Source: Trogon surrucura (taxonomy: Eukaryota; Chordata; Aves; Trogoniformes; Trogonidae). Taken from it: a stretch of DNA of 64,000 bases. Positions 36,887 through 49,911 of the stretch are shown here, in pieces. Location: positions 1,560,001 to 1,624,000 of the forward strand of contig CM036628.1 in assembly GCA_020746105.1 (NCBI GenBank), written 5' to 3'. A program made the position numbers and the translations under genes. The notes beneath the pieces are model-generated. The model ran no database searches, was not told the DNA's origin, and saw only the letters and a program-made list of their open reading frames with translations. Position 1 is the first letter of the stretch, and every line of letters starts with the position of its first letter.

Positions 36887-38434
36887 GTGAGTACCGTCAT
36901 CTTGAGCAAAATCAGGAATACACAACCTTCTTTTGGGCTCCTGTCCAGAATAGATTTTCACCGCTCCTTACCACGCAGACAAAAGACGAGAGCGGGGAAT
37001 GCTCATCGCTGAGGTCTCACAGTTCCCGGGGTAAGGAGATGTGACCCCTTTCTGTGCCGACACACGCTCCCCGAAGCTGGGCAAACCAGACTTCTTGCCC
37101 ATGTCACTTTTCCCTCCTAACCACACAGAACCACTGAATTACTGAGGCTGGAAAAGACCTCTGAGATCATCAAGTCCAGCCCATGCCCCAACACCACCAC
37201 ATCAGCCAGACCACGGCACTAAGTGCCACATCCAGCCTCTCCTTAAACCCCTCCAGGGACGGTGACTCCACCACTTCCCTGGGCAGCACTTTCCAACACC
37301 TGAGCACCCTTCCCGTGAGGAAGTGTTTCCTGAGATCCAACCTAAACCTTCCCTGACACAGTTAATCACACCAAAAAGGTCCCTACAGGAAAACTGGGGG
37401 TTTCATTTACCCTGGACACAGAACTCTTTGGAGGATTCAAGTCGAAAGCTATTGGGGAAGGGTTGCCAGGTTAACAGCAGTGGTGCTGGTCGGTCTGAAA
37501 CATCAAATTCCATCAAATCGGTGAAATCAGTGCTGCCACGAGATACTTTTAAATCATTTCTGTTGTTCAGGGGATGGAAGCGGTTGAAGTGGGGACCATC
37601 CCCCTTTTCTCTGCCAAGGCTTTGTTCTCAGGGCTCAGCGTGGAGCTGCTGCCCGGGACCACCAGCGCTGCCCTCCCTGCGTGTTCGCAGCTCCAGCTGT
37701 TGATGTTGGAAGTCTCTCAGTACAGTTGTTTAGACGACTGTAAAGGAGGTTTCCAGCACTCTCAGGCAGTAGGACACATGCCCCAAGCCCTCCTTCCACC
37801 AAGCCTGAAGCTCTGTGTGTGGCAAAGTCTGGCCTATTTCATAATTACAACCCAAACCTGCAGATTGGGTTAGCAGTGGAGTCTGCTCACGCAGACTCTG
37901 CTCTCCTACTCTTAGCTAGCAAAGATCTGAAATTGTGAATTCCTCACTGACCTTCCTACTGACTGGAAATTCTCCAGCCCACAAACTTCAGCCTTTTCAG
38001 AAGCAGCAAAAGACCATATATACATATTGAGAGACAATCCTGCTTAATTAATATCTTGTTTTAAAACTGATGGCACAAATTTTGGCTAACCCCTGATGTC
38101 TAGCACTTACTGTTGCACATCCAGCGTAATTTGGGGATAACTAGGCGGACATTTCTGACCATAGCTGGGTGTGTGAGAGGCACTGTTCATTCAGATCCAT
38201 TAAAATATCTCTTTCCTGTCTTTTGGATGAAGCCGTCCCAAAGCGCTGCCGCTCCAACTCAGTTTTAGTGTGAAAGGATAAAAGGAATAGATGTCCAGTT
38301 CAGGACATCTGCATTTCCTTTGCTGTTTCTGAAGGATGTCTCCCTACGCACCCCAATTTGGGTAACAGTCAGGTTTTCTGAGGGCTGACGTGGATGTGTG
38401 CACACGATGAGCCTTGACGTGACTTTCAAAACAG
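36887..38434 (+). other. FLT1: FLT1 intron 8
   Basis: A 1.5-kb GT-AG intron holding a reverse-oriented CR1 3' end fragment (37124-37360). Its acceptor region (gtgactttcaaaacag) has a short, interrupted pyrimidine tract. Confidence 0.88.
37124..37360 (-). mobile_element. CR1 LINE, 3' end fragment, antisense
   Basis: Read on the plus strand it is the reverse complement of a CR1 3' end: cacagaaccactgaattact, then gaggctggaaaagacctctg, then agatcatcaagtccagccca, later ctgggcagcactttccaaca, and finally cctgagatccaacctaaacc. The element therefore points opposite to FLT1. About 240 bp remain, making it the longest CR1 copy in the window. No reverse transcriptase coding sequence is included. Confidence 0.92.
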
Positions 38435-38610
38435 GTACAAGGACGGGAAACTCATCAAGGACAACCACACCTGCTACGAGCCAGAGCCAATGAAGTACAG
38501 ACTGGGCATTAGAGATGTGAGACCAAAGCACGCTGGAAACTACACCATCGTCTTGAGCAATGCAAAACACGGCCTGTTCAAGAACCTCACCATGCAGCTG
38601 GTAGTGAGAG
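38435..38610 (+). CDS. FLT1: FLT1 exon 9: rest of Ig domain 4
   Basis: One hundred and seventy-six nt, encoding residues 337 to 396. The first base completes W337, followed by YKDGK, as in human FLT1 and FLT4. The F-strand region is HAGNYTIVLS, with no cysteine, so D4 lacks the usual disulfide, as expected. FKNLTMQLVV closely follows the human FLT1 strand FKNLTATLIV. N-glycosylation sequons are N347 (NHT), N372 (NYT) and N387 (NLT). C350, right after NHT, is not expected in this domain and has no obvious partner. The exon ends with one base (G) of a Glu codon shared with exon 10. The donor is GAG|GTAAGG. Read-through into intron 9 adds a short, strongly hydrophobic tail before a stop at 38673-38675. 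Confidence 0.95.
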
Positions 38611-39521
38611 GTAAGGACTTGTTCATAATTACTTCTACTGGGCTCTTTCTCATTTTTTCTGTGGCCCTGCTTTAGCAGTCAGTGGGAATGGGTGACATTT
38701 CCCCGTGTTTAGCTGCTAAGAGCTGGTGCATAGATTACCCCCTTACTTAGGAACCACTGAAGATCCACCTCATTTCACCATGCGTTAAATGGAAGCAACA
38801 GAACGGAGAGCTGCTATGAGGAGTCAGTCTGAAACTAGGTCATCAAAAGTCGCTTCCCACAGAGATACTGCACCCAGAAACAGCCTGCAGCACCCTCGTG
38901 TTGGGACAGAGGGAAGCAGAAAAGGCTTGAAAGTGAATCAGCTCAACAGGACTTAAAATTTTAATAGGAGTTTTGGAGGATACCTAGCAGTGAGGTCTTA
39001 GAGCCAGGGGCACAGTTTCCCAAGAGGAGTGATGGAAGTTTTATCTCTTGAGATAAAAAAGTAGCTTGGGCAAAGCACTGGAGAACATCTGTTGGGACAG
39101 GAAAAGTCCCAACAGGGCTGACGGAAGGAACCAGATAAGTGACTTTGTCTTTTATGTCTCTCCATCATCCTGCTACAGAAATACTTTCTAAGTCTGTACT
39201 GTCTGTATTGTCATTCCTCTGCTGGGAGCACTTGAGAGACAGTTTCATTTTCAGGGGAATCTGGAGAAAAGCGAAGTAAATGGTGGTGTGCACTGAAGCG
39301 GGTTCACTTGACACAGAGGGAAAATAGATATCGGAATCACATTTATTAATCTCCCTCGCCGGGATAATGGAAGGCAGAGCTACATTGTCTCTTTGCACAT
39401 CCACGGCCTCTTTCAAGCCATTGAATTTGGCAACAGGGATCGACTCATGAGGCCAAGCTGGAGTTCAGCAAAAGTTAGCTCTGCTTCCCTTTGTATTTCC
39501 TGCGGTTCACTCAGGCAGCGA

Positions 39522-39543
39522 GATAGATAAAGGTACTGAGATA
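39522..39543 (+). promoter_or_regulatory. Three clustered GATA cores
   Basis: GATA occurs at 39522-39525, 39526-39529 (directly abutting, GATAGATAA) and 39540-39543, all on the plus strand. Only the second and third match the extended GATA-factor consensus WGATAR; the first does so loosely. It is a weaker candidate than the intron 4 cluster. Confidence 0.25.
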
Positions 39544-42500
39544 GGTTTGCTTTCTTTTCTGTGATGATTTCTTTTCTCTTTATCCTCTCTACGCCTAAAA
39601 ATATTCTCAGTTGTCCTGTTTTGTGTACTTATGCACTATGGCACCATGTAACTTCCAGCAGTTTTGTTTTTCTCATTCCACCTTTCACCTCTCAGAAAGG
39701 AGTAATGCCCAACAAATGCAGAACTTGTCGCTTAGGCGCATCTGGCCTATTGAAAACGCTAAATAAAATACGGTAGCCTAAGCCACCTTAAAAGTTACAT
39801 AAACTAACGTGTGGTTTAGGAGCGGAGAGGACTAGGAACATGCTTACGGTCAGGTACTGCAGCTCAGCTGCTGAGAAGGAACGTGTCAAGCTGTGGTAAT
39901 TTGTTCACTTGAGATTGTTTATCCGTACAATGGTTTTGCCGTCTTGTGAAGAGAACGGAAACATTCAAAGGAAGAGAAAATTAAGAACGATAATAAACTA
40001 TCTTGTCAAGGTAAATATTGGTGCTTGCACGCAAAAGAGAATGTTTACTTGAAGAGCAGCCGTTCCCTAAATAGGCACACAAAAAACAAACAGACCTTGT
40101 TTGTATCAGCAAGATGCTATTTCAGGATTCAGCCATTCCCTGCTCTTAACTACGGCACGAGCCTTTCATCTCTCTTGCGTGTACAAGTATGTGGTGTTCT
40201 GTCTCTCACAGACAGCGCATGCCTAGCACGGCGCGCGCTCTTAGCCCTCCTGAGAGATCAGCCCAACAGAGACCCCAATCAGGAATAATTGCTTTAATTG
40301 CAAACCCACCGTTTCTCAAGAGTCCGCAAAGCCCAGCAGCCGCAGGAGCGTTACCGACTGGAGAAGGGGTTGCACGGTGAAGCACGGGAGAAATGAACAG
40401 CGTGAGTTTCTTTTCTGGTAAAAGAAATTCAGCTCAGAAAAGACAGCAAGCAGAGGAAAGCATCTGCCAGAGTGCTGTTGTTTTTAAGCTACAGGCTGCA
40501 AAAAGGACACAAAAACCCTAAGAAATCTCTCTCGTCCTTGCCGAGCTCTTCTCTGCAGCACCAACCTCACACGCTGGACGTGAAGCCCTCCGCCCAGGAG
40601 AGGGTCATTTTGCTGAGGTGCATGCACACAGAGACCACAAAAGGCAAATTTTGCTCACGAAGCTTATCCGACTGCAGCAAACTGCCTTCTTTCTTGTGCC
40701 TTCTGTTAGAGCAAAGGGACTACTTCTTCAAACCTGGGCATCATTTGCTCTACTTTCAAAAACCAAAATATTGACACTCCAAACTGAACGCAGATTTGAA
40801 TTTTTCCCGTAATTCCTCAGCAAACAACCTGGCACTTCATCTCCAGTCATCATGACTGATATCCTGACATCACACCTGGGTAGATTAAATTGCTTGGAGT
40901 TTCAGCAAACACTTTGACACAGAGAAGGAGCCCAAAACACACTTTCCAGCCATTTTATGCAGGGACGGCCTCGCCCACCTCTGAAACACAACCACCTCTG
41001 AGCTGGAAGGGATGACTGATGTCTCTCCTTAGAACCACGGGCAGACTGCAGTTACTGAAGCTGGAATTTGCACACAGACCTGATGGAAAAACCCACTCGG
41101 GCTTGCAAATGAGCACAGAGCTGGGAGCATCAGCTTTGCATCATGTTTAAAAGGTGGAGCCTGCAGCAGTTCAGCGCCCCATAAGCCTCACGCTGAGTGC
41201 ACAACCATGTACCAACTGCCTATTGCTGAGGAGGAACATTTGGTTTTGAGCCACAGCATTGCTCCCTAAAAGCCAGGGCCAGTCTTTTACATTTCGGAGA
41301 TGAACCTGTGAAAGCAAGTGAGTTCTGATCTGCACTATTGAAGAGAAGATGGGAAATTATTTAAATAGGCTTTTGAATGAGAAGATAAATGTCATTTGAA
41401 TATGTCTTCTTCTGCTGGAAGGGGATGGTGCACTGAAGAAATTCTGAGTAAGCATACAGCCCCCTCCCCTTGCGAGGCTCTTCAAAATAACACATCGTTA
41501 ATGGGCCTACAGAGAGTACAACTGTCCGTCAGCATGCTGTGACCAACTCGTCAGCTGTGAATTTCAACTAGGTGTAGAGGTAGTTTTGAGTTAATAGTGT
41601 TGTGAACTGTTGGTCACGAACAAAATATAAATGGCAGCAGGACTCCTTCATCAAATTGTGCTGTATCAACGTTTGCAGTGTACTTCACTCAATAATAGTG
41701 GCAGAAGAAGAGAACTCCTGAAGCAGGATGAGGACAAGATAAGAAGTCACCTGCTTGAGCCCTGCAGCACAGGAGCTTACACGCAGTGTACCTGCTGGGC
41801 TGCCAGCAGACCAGCGCGCCTGCAGAGACTGTCTGACACGCTGCGTGTGCAGGGCGTTTCACTCCGTGGCAATGAGGAAAGCATTAGGAGCTATTTCCCT
41901 CTGAAGTCTGACACGGCCATAAACCCGATGAGTATCCAGCGTCTCAGCTCCACGAGGCTCCCAGAGGCGCAGGCTGGGAACCGACAGCGATGCCGGCCTG
42001 AGGCAAGGACCTGGCTGGCAATATGCAGGAAGGAGCAGTGCTGGAGAAGGGAGAATCATGTTGCTATTCCAAAAATGCCTCTTTAAGAAGTGGCTTAGCT
42101 GTGCCTCCGGTCACCCGTGCTCCCACTGCAGCTGGAATTTAATCTTGCGGGCGCACATATCTCCCTTGTGGAGTCACCTTGGCTCACTGTAGGACTCGAG
42201 TCCCCAGGAGGTAGCTGATTGCATTTTCAAAACACTCCTTCTTTACATATTTACACATCAAACACTGTCCAAGAAGCGGCGGGTTGCTGTGTTTTTGTTT
42301 TGTTTGATTAAATTCTTATTGAGAAAAGCTTCAAGAAAATAATGTCCTGAAGAATTTGAAGGAGGGGGAGCAAGGAGAAAGAACAATCCTAGCAAACAGC
42401 TGGTGGCTGCACATCTGAGCCAGCCAAGAAGGAGAAATGTGGGAGAAAAGAGTTATTCCGGGCTGGAGTACAAAGTAGTTTCAGAACAAAACACAAACAA

Positions 42501-45081
42501 AAACCCCTCAAATCTATTTATGGGCAAGCAGGCTGCATTTCATTCTCACCCTTGTACAAGTCATCTGCATGTATCAGGGTTCTTGCTGAGCGCTGATGGA
42601 GCAGCCAGCGTGCTCTGACCACCACGTCGTGAGTGAAGATTGCATTGAAGCAGAAGTTAATTCAAAAACAGGATGAATAATCTCCTTTGCCACTTTGCCT
42701 TTCTTCTTTGTCCCAAACTTTCTCTCCTGTGCTCCCTCAAGGCTCTCCCAGCAAACATTGCTTTGGGTTCCAGCTGCTCTAGTCAACTGAAATTACATTC
42801 CCTGGTAGAGTCCCTGGTCCCGCAAGCTCTTGTGTTGTATCTGTAAGAAATGCAGGATTAAGTGCTAGAAATAGTCTCTGCCATAAGCAATAGTAATTCA
42901 CAGGCTTCTTATGAATTCCCTCTCTCCTGGGCAAGGACTGGAATAAAAGGGGTGCAGGGACATTTCACGTGGGCGTTGCCACATGCTCCTTGTTCTGTCA
43001 GCGAGGTGACCGGCTACACCTCGATTTGTTACCAGCAAGAATTAGCTCCAGAGCCCTTAACGATGCCTATGTAGTCAGGCCAGCTCTTTGCATTTGGTTT
43101 AAAATCAAAGGCAAAGGGAGTTCTGTGCCTGACCTACTTTGGCTTGCAAGGGATGAGTTGACATCAAAGAAGTCCCCAGTGATCTCCATGAAAGTTAATA
43201 AATACGCGGTGATCCATATGAACAATGTCCCGTCACCTTAACCAGACCCAGAAATAGTCTGAAGAGGGAAATGAGCCTTCGGGACTAGGTGAATACATCT
43301 GGGCTGTGCCAGTGCAGAGAAAAAGAGCTCTTAGAGGGATGGGTCTCAGTTAAAGTCAGTCGAAGGCAGAGGGGAGACTCCCAAAGTCTTCCAAGTGCAT
43401 AGAAGGGCCACGGAAATCTTGAAGTTGGGCACTGTTGCACTGTGAGAAACACGAATTTCTTTGGATTATTAGTGCAACTCAACCACTGTTCAGGTTAAAG
43501 GACCGAGCCAGATAGGAGAAGCACGTCTACATAAACTGCTCTACCTTCTCCTCGCCTGCGTGCTTCGGTATCCTGCCATTATCACATCCACCTCCTGTGC
43601 AGCTCCTTGCAGGATGACCCATTCAGGAAAAGCCAAAATAGGAAACGTAGCTTTCCACCTCACGGGCCAGCCAAGCAAACTAGAAACCCCAAAACAAAAC
43701 ACAGCCCATCTCCATCCATCCGCTGTTCCGATGTGCTCCCGCCCCAGCCCATTGCTTCGCTTTCCTCCCGGCTACTGGCACCAGGTTTGGGTAGGACGCT
43801 CCGCTGAGAAGAACGAGGGCAAAGAGACCCAGTGCTCCAGCCTATCCTTCAAGTCTCATTTATCAGCGCAGGCAGGAACGAAACAACTGACTTTTTCTGG
43901 GAGATACAAGAAAGAAAAGAACAAATGTGGCAGCGCAAACAGACTGCGGCGGGCCTTTCCACCACCCTCATTTTGAGCAAATCACGAAGAGTTTTCTCCG
44001 TGACATCACGCAAACCCTACACGCTTGCGGCTCCGCAGCCCGGCCTCCGCTCAGCCTCTGCGCGCTCCCAGGAGAGCCCCTGATGAAAAAGGCAGATGAG
44101 CTATTTTCATTTTGTTGGAAGCAGCCAAAGCAATTTTAGGAAGAGGAAGGTGGGGGCCTGCTGGAGTTTGCCAGAAAAGCCTGGAGCATTCGACTCACGG
44201 CTTTGCAGCAGCAATCCCTCTCCGACAGCCCTTAGAAACCAGAGGGCTGGGGGGAAGGCGGAAAGTGGCAGCCTGTGGCTTCCAGGCTGTCTCTCAGCCA
44301 GGCCTGCAGGTACATTAACTGTTGTTTTTTCGCTTTTGAAAAGACAAAAATCCTAGAAAGCTGTCTGCTTTGCCAAATACGAAGCAGTTCATCATGACAC
44401 ATTTGCTTTCAACTCTGTTTAGCCACAAAAACTAAGACGGGGAGAGACAGACAAGAGAAAAACCTTCTTTTTAATTCCCCCCCAAAGCTTGGCTGGATCA
44501 GGGTTGAGTGACACATCTGGGAAAGGGGGTAGAGGACTGGAAGAGCCAGCTTCCTTCCTACAAAGTGAAGACAGACACATCCAAAAAAGACAGTATAAGG
44601 TCAGAAAAAAACGAACCCAAGCTGCAGTACCCTTTTAACAACAAAACTCCCTGTAGGGTAGGTCATTTTTCTTAGTAGCCGCTGGGACAGTGTGGGACCA
44701 TGTGGTTTCTCTTCCATTTGCTTCCACCCTGCTGGCAGCCCCAGCCCACACCAGCGGCTTACAATGGAGCAGCAGGGTGTGTGCGCTCCGAGATTAGGCA
44801 GGCGACCGATAATCGGTGACCCTAATTCTATTCCTGGCCGTGGTATCGACTCACGGAGAGATTTTGGCCACTCGTTTCATCTTGGCATCTTGGACGATGC
44901 TGCTTCGCAGCAGCCCCCCCGCGCCTCGCGCAAAATAACACGAAAAAAAAAGCAAACAGAAGGAAACAAAGAAAATCAGCCAGGCAAAGTCAGCGAGGGT
45001 CAAACACAGTGTTCCCTTCAGCCTGAGACAAAAGTTTTGTTTTCAGGTCATTTAACTCTTTTTTTTTCCTTTCCTTGTAAC

Positions 45082-45094
45082 AAAAAAAAAAAAA
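45082..45094 (+). repeat. poly-A run (13 A)
   Basis: An uninterrupted A run in intron 9 without an associated retroelement. Confidence 0.85.
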
Positions 45095-48000
45095 GAAAAC
45101 AACCACCAAACCACAGAGATCGCTTGGAAGCCAAACGCAGACAAAGTGTTTTTATTTTGGGGGAAATCTCGTCCTCTTTTTCCCACGCTGTTTGACTGGT
45201 CCAAACACACGTTAATGAGTTTCCTGCCTACCTCACACAATATTCACCTAGCTCAACTCGCAGAGCTCATGCTTCTGTACAAACATCAGATGAAAGACTC
45301 TAAAATGCAAATAATTTTTGCTTTTGGAAAACAGAAAGGATAACTAGAAAACAAGTTGCCGCTCCGTCAATAGTTCCAAAGAAGCCCCACGTCCAGCAAA
45401 GTACATAAGGTTGAGACTAGATGCTGCAGCGGATCACTCACGTTATTTTAATGACGTGCTCAACGTGAAAAGGTTTTTTGAAACCCAGGTGGAATGGTAG
45501 CGGGGAAGGTATGGAAACAGCAGTTCAGGCAGAGGTCACTGAAAGTAAAGCAAAGTTTCTCTAAAAAAGGCAGGGAAGCTTTCTATGTGCTGCCCTCTAT
45601 ATTTGGATGCTCCTTCGGGTGACAAGTGTGCAGCCCTGTAATAACATCTGCAACGGATTTAGAGGCAGGAGAGTCTCTTGCAGAAGCGGGAAGGCCACGG
45701 GGTTAATGGCCTAATCCTTGTACTTATTATTTGCTCCTAATGCCACAGACTAAAAATAACACCAGGAAGTAAGGTGAGACTTACATAACGCTGATCAATT
45801 TGAAATTTACAGCAAGAGCTGCTTTTTGATTGCATTTCACAGTGCAGCAGCAGCAGCAAAGTCTTTAGTTATTCAGGTCAGCTCTCACACCAGCAATTGC
45901 ACCTCTGCAAAGCGAGTTGGGGATACAATCACACGTTAAGGCAGAGAGGGCGAAAACCCATTTATTTCGATACATTTAAAGCCATCCGAACATCGCGCGT
46001 TCCAAATGCAGCCAGAGATGAGAAACCTTTTAAGGTTTGTTTGGCTTCTGCATGAGAAAACGCAGCCTGGGGAGGGCGATGGCCCAGGGCTGGGAGGCAG
46101 AGGCTGGGAAGAAAAGCCGACAGAGCTTGGTGCAGGGGGAAGCAAGAAGTAGGGTAGCGAGGGATTCTTCAGGTCAGGGATGAAGTGTGTTTAAAGATCT
46201 CTTGCAGTTCAGCACCGCTGCAGTGGGCAGGACTGCTGCCTGGGGGAGAGGCTCTATGGGAAGGTGCTGGAGCCCAGGGTCAGGATAGCAGAGGGTGCTG
46301 CAGGTCAGGCTCTCAGGGTTTCCAGGAGAAAAGAGGATTCTGCGCTTGCTGGAGGGGGCAAGGTGCACTGCAGGGGCTGGGCAGAGGTAGCTCAACTCTT
46401 TCCTCAACTTTTGCGCTGCCGTTAGTCCCACACCTGCTAAAGCTCTGCATTCCCAACAGCTTTTGTTATTTTTGCATGCTTAGAAACCAGCAGGACACAG
46501 GCAAACGTACGCGTGTGGATCAAATCCACGCTTTAGATGCATAATTTAAGGAGGGACCATAAATATACCTGGGTTCTAGCAGTGCTCACAAAGGGATTCG
46601 TGCCCCAAGCCTCACCTCACACCTAAACGTGAGCAAAGATAAACCAGGGGTTTGTGCATAATCCCTGATGCTGCTTAGTGAGCCAACGTGAAAGAGAAAG
46701 CAAAGCACTGTTTGGAGGAGGGAGTTATCTGACAAATACGCCATGAGGTGTACCCGAGATAATCACTCGCTTTAGGCTAAAAACTCCTCCTCACGCTCAC
46801 GTGGAGAGTATTTTGCAGGTCTGCTGCAGATGCCAGCCCGCTGAGCAAACTCTCTAATTCTGGCCTGAGCCAACCCTGCAGCCCAGGACCCACCACAGAA
46901 GCCAGTTAACTTGTTTCCATCACTGATGGAGGCAACTTCTGTCGATGGGATTTGGCCCAGTGGAGAGCAAAGCGGGCAGAAAAGCTGTGGTTGCTTGCAG
47001 GGAGCACGGGAAGAGGTAAAACAGCCACGACAGCATGCAGAGGTTTGGAAAAGTTTTCAAAACACCCCCATATGAGCACCCCACACCCCACATCATGACC
47101 CCGCAGTGCCCCGGGGCTGGTGCCAACACCCTGAACAAGCACCAAGGCAGCACATCCAAAAATTGGGGAAGGGCCTCGTCCCCCCGGCGGTGGCGGCGCA
47201 GGAAGAGCCGTTTGCAGAGCGACACCCACGGCGGTTACAACCTCTGCAGGGAGAGAATTTAACAAAAATTTCTTCAGTTCCTGAGTATCGTGCCCGCAAT
47301 TAGCTGCGACCCCACGCTAACTGCGTTAGGAGGCGAAAGAGATGATGGGGAGGCATTTTTAGCCAGCCCCTCAAGTTTAAAGAAAAAAATTGCTTAAGCC
47401 TTATAAATAATAATTATTCCAATTGATGAATCATTTTGACTCATTGTAGGTTTCAAGTAATTTTTAACAGTGCCAGGCAGTAAAGTAATTGTGGAATTAA
47501 GAATTCATTCGTCACTCGTGTGTGTTCTTATTTGAAGTAGAACAAATTGAAATTATTAATTCTTTTTTAGAGGGATGATTTAAAAGACAGTCAAAGTGTT
47601 CATCATTCCACCAAGAGTATAGAAAAATCTCCTAACAGGTAGTAATCAAGCCTTGTCCCCCCATACTCTCTCACGCACACAAAACCGCACAAGCACATTG
47701 TCTCCGTCCCCGAATGTGTAAAGCTTTGCTCTTACAGCCCAGAAAACATAATCCTTGAGTAACCTTTCACACTGAACTTACAGTCTCTTCCTCCAAGTGA
47801 AAATCACACTTTTGAGGTCAGTCCATATGTCACCAACACAGGATTTGAGACTGAAAAATGTCCGAGATAATGAAAAACACGCTTCTCTCTCCGGGGAGTT
47901 TTGCAAAATTATTTTTATGATCAGAAATAATCTGCCGATGGGAAATGAGATGCCAGTTACAAGGAAATTCAACATCGATCCAAGCAATTTGTCCTGCGAA

Positions 48001-48598
48001 TCGCTCGCAAATCCCAAAGCACTTGATCGGCGACACGCTGCGTCACCCGGAGCGATGCGGGGCGGGAAACCCTCTGCCCGTGTTAGGATGGGAGTTGGAG
48101 AGACCCTACCCGCAGTCTGAAGTATTCTCCCCTCTGCCCCCTTTTTCGTCTTCTCCTTCACAAAAAGACAGCCCCTCTCCCTGCCCGAAGGGACAAAGGA
48201 GTGAGGATCGCAGTTTTGGAGCCTGATAGAACATCATCTGCAGGTAGATGGGAATAAGACTCAAGCAAAGAGGATGAAAAAAAGCAAAAGAGAACACAAG
48301 AGCAAAACCAAACAAGCCTGTCATTTGAGTTCTCCACGTGAAATGATAACCAGGACCTAATGAAAGTTCTTTAAAGCAGCTGATATTTTACTGGGAGTTA
48401 GGATATGGCTGATGCACCTACAGTCAACACTCCTTTCCTGTGGTGGAGATGGAAATGCCAATGCATTTCCAAGCAACGATGAGGTCAGGAGATCTTTAGG
48501 TGTCTGACGCGGCAGCCATGAGGAACGCACAGCGAGAGTCCCACCAAGACATGGGATCAGCCTGGTCAGTCCTCTTGTAAGACAAGAGGGCTGCAAGG

Positions 48599-48630
48599 AA
48601 AAAAAAAAAAAGCTATTTAAAAAAAAAAAA
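48599..48630 (+). repeat. Two A runs (13 A and 12 A)
   Basis: Runs at 48599-48611 and 48619-48630 are separated by gctattt. This is low-complexity intron sequence. Confidence 0.85.
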
Positions 48631-49735
48631 GGGAAAGGGCTCAAGATTGATGAGGTGGGCAGTACCTCATATTTACATATCTGGGGCCCACTTGACAGCA
48701 GAAAAAATAAGTTAACCCAAAAAAATAGAAATCTAATCTACGTTCACTTCCCAACTTGTCAAAAGCCCTCGGCGCAGAGCAGCCGCACTTGGCTGCCCAG
48801 AGGTGTTCCACAGAGGGACCCCGACCAATAAATCTGTTTGATTTCCTGTTATGAGAAGCAGACAAAGAGATATGCTCGGGATGGGCAGAGCTGTCTGCAT
48901 AAGGGAAGAGCCTGTGCTTTCACCCCAAACTCAAAACCACCCTCTCCGAGGTTAGGAAAAGTTCAGTTCACTTTGGGGGATTTTTGAGCATTATTTCTCA
49001 TTTTCGCGTGTTCCCGTGGGAGCTGGAAGGAGATGGGACAAAGTGTTTCTTTCCTGCTGGCAACGAGCAGCCCTCAAAGTGTCACACAAAAGTTTGTTCT
49101 TGAGAGATTTCCAGTCTGAGGGTGTGATCTCGCAACCCCTCCAGATGTGAGTAATGCAGTGACATTTTTAATGGCTTTGCTGGTGGTGAGAATTCCTTGG
49201 CATTACTCTCTTTCCCCCCACTGCCTCTTCCTCGCTTTTCTTCACCCCTTCATCCAGAGCACGTTACACACAAACAGAAAAGGAAAGCAAAGTTTTCAGA
49301 TCGAAAAGACTTTTTCTTTCCAAAACCCTGGGGAGAACCTGCACAACGGTACCGATACTGCAGAACAGCAGCTGTCTGATAAGGTTCCTCTCAGGAGGTG
49401 ACCTCAGAAGTCAACACAGACCAACAGCCCGATCCTGCGGTCCCTGACCAACAGACATTTCACGGTGTAAATTTTCCAGAAGTATAGCAGGTCCACGACA
49501 ACATTTGAAAGCAATTAGGATGAACGTGGTGGCATTTCAATGCATTTTCTCAACCACCACAACTAATACCCCCGTTCCTCTGAACACACACTCCTGGTAC
49601 TGTTGGTAATTTTCCTACAACTTCATGAAATCATCACTCAGGGATCGCAGTGAAAAGATTCCAAAACCTTTGAGGGAAACAAGACCAATGACCATGGAAG
49701 TAAATTTGCTCGTTTGCATTTATTTCATTGTCATG

Positions 49736-49755
49736 TTTTGTTTTGTTTTGTTTTC
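49736..49755 (+). repeat. (TTTTG)3 run in the exon 10 acceptor tract
   Basis: Three TTTTG units plus TTTTC end five bases before the exon 10 acceptor AG (49759-49760). The pentanucleotide repeat therefore forms the polypyrimidine tract itself. Confidence 0.9.
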
Positions 49756-49760
49756 TTTAG

Positions 49761-49911
49761 AGAGGCCCAAAATTTATGAAAAGGAAACCGATTTTGATAA
49801 GATCGAGCGGGTGCAATTAAGAAGCAAACACAAAATCCAGTGCACCGCAAGCGGGAATCCTGACCCGGAGATCGAGTGGAAGTGGCAGCCCTGCAGCCTC
49901 ACGGACACGCT
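49761..49911 (+). CDS. FLT1: FLT1 exon 10: start of Ig domain 5 (D5)
   Basis: One hundred and fifty-one nt, encoding residues 396 to 446. It begins with two bases completing a Glu codon and ends with CT of a Leu codon finished by exon 11. PKIYEKE (398-404) matches PQIYEKA at the D4-D5 border of human FLT1. HKIQCTASGNPDPEIEW carries the B-strand cysteine C423 and the C-strand tryptophan W435. WKWQPC (C440) matches WFWHPC, the start of the FLT1 D5 loop with extra cysteines. The loop after C440 is shorter than in human FLT1. The acceptor is TTTTCTTTAG within a TTTTG repeat, and the donor is GCT|GTAAGT. Read-through of the donor gives a stop at once (CTG TAA). Confidence 0.95.

Larger units (their letters stand above)
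38611..49760 (+). other. FLT1: FLT1 intron 9
   Basis: An 11.1-kb GT-AG intron between the D4 and D5 exons. It begins with 65 bases that stay open in the exon 9 frame. It holds three GATA cores within 22 bp (39522-39543), a (GCA)4-like run near 45843, poly-A runs at 45082-45094 and 48599-48630, an AT-rich segment near 47395-47580 and a (TTTTG)3 run directly before exon 10. No CR1 copy and no further exon is seen. Several open frames of 100 to 170 codons (for example 44692-45195 on +) have no recognised domain. Confidence 0.85.

Noticed and set aside
44692..45195. 167-codon plus-strand frame in intron 9
   Set aside because: It runs through low-complexity A-rich stretches giving poly-Lys segments (KKKKRK), typical of chance translation.
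47797..48161. Frames of 107 and 127 codons open on opposite strands in intron 9
   Set aside because: Both are short, mutually overlapping and unlike any known family.
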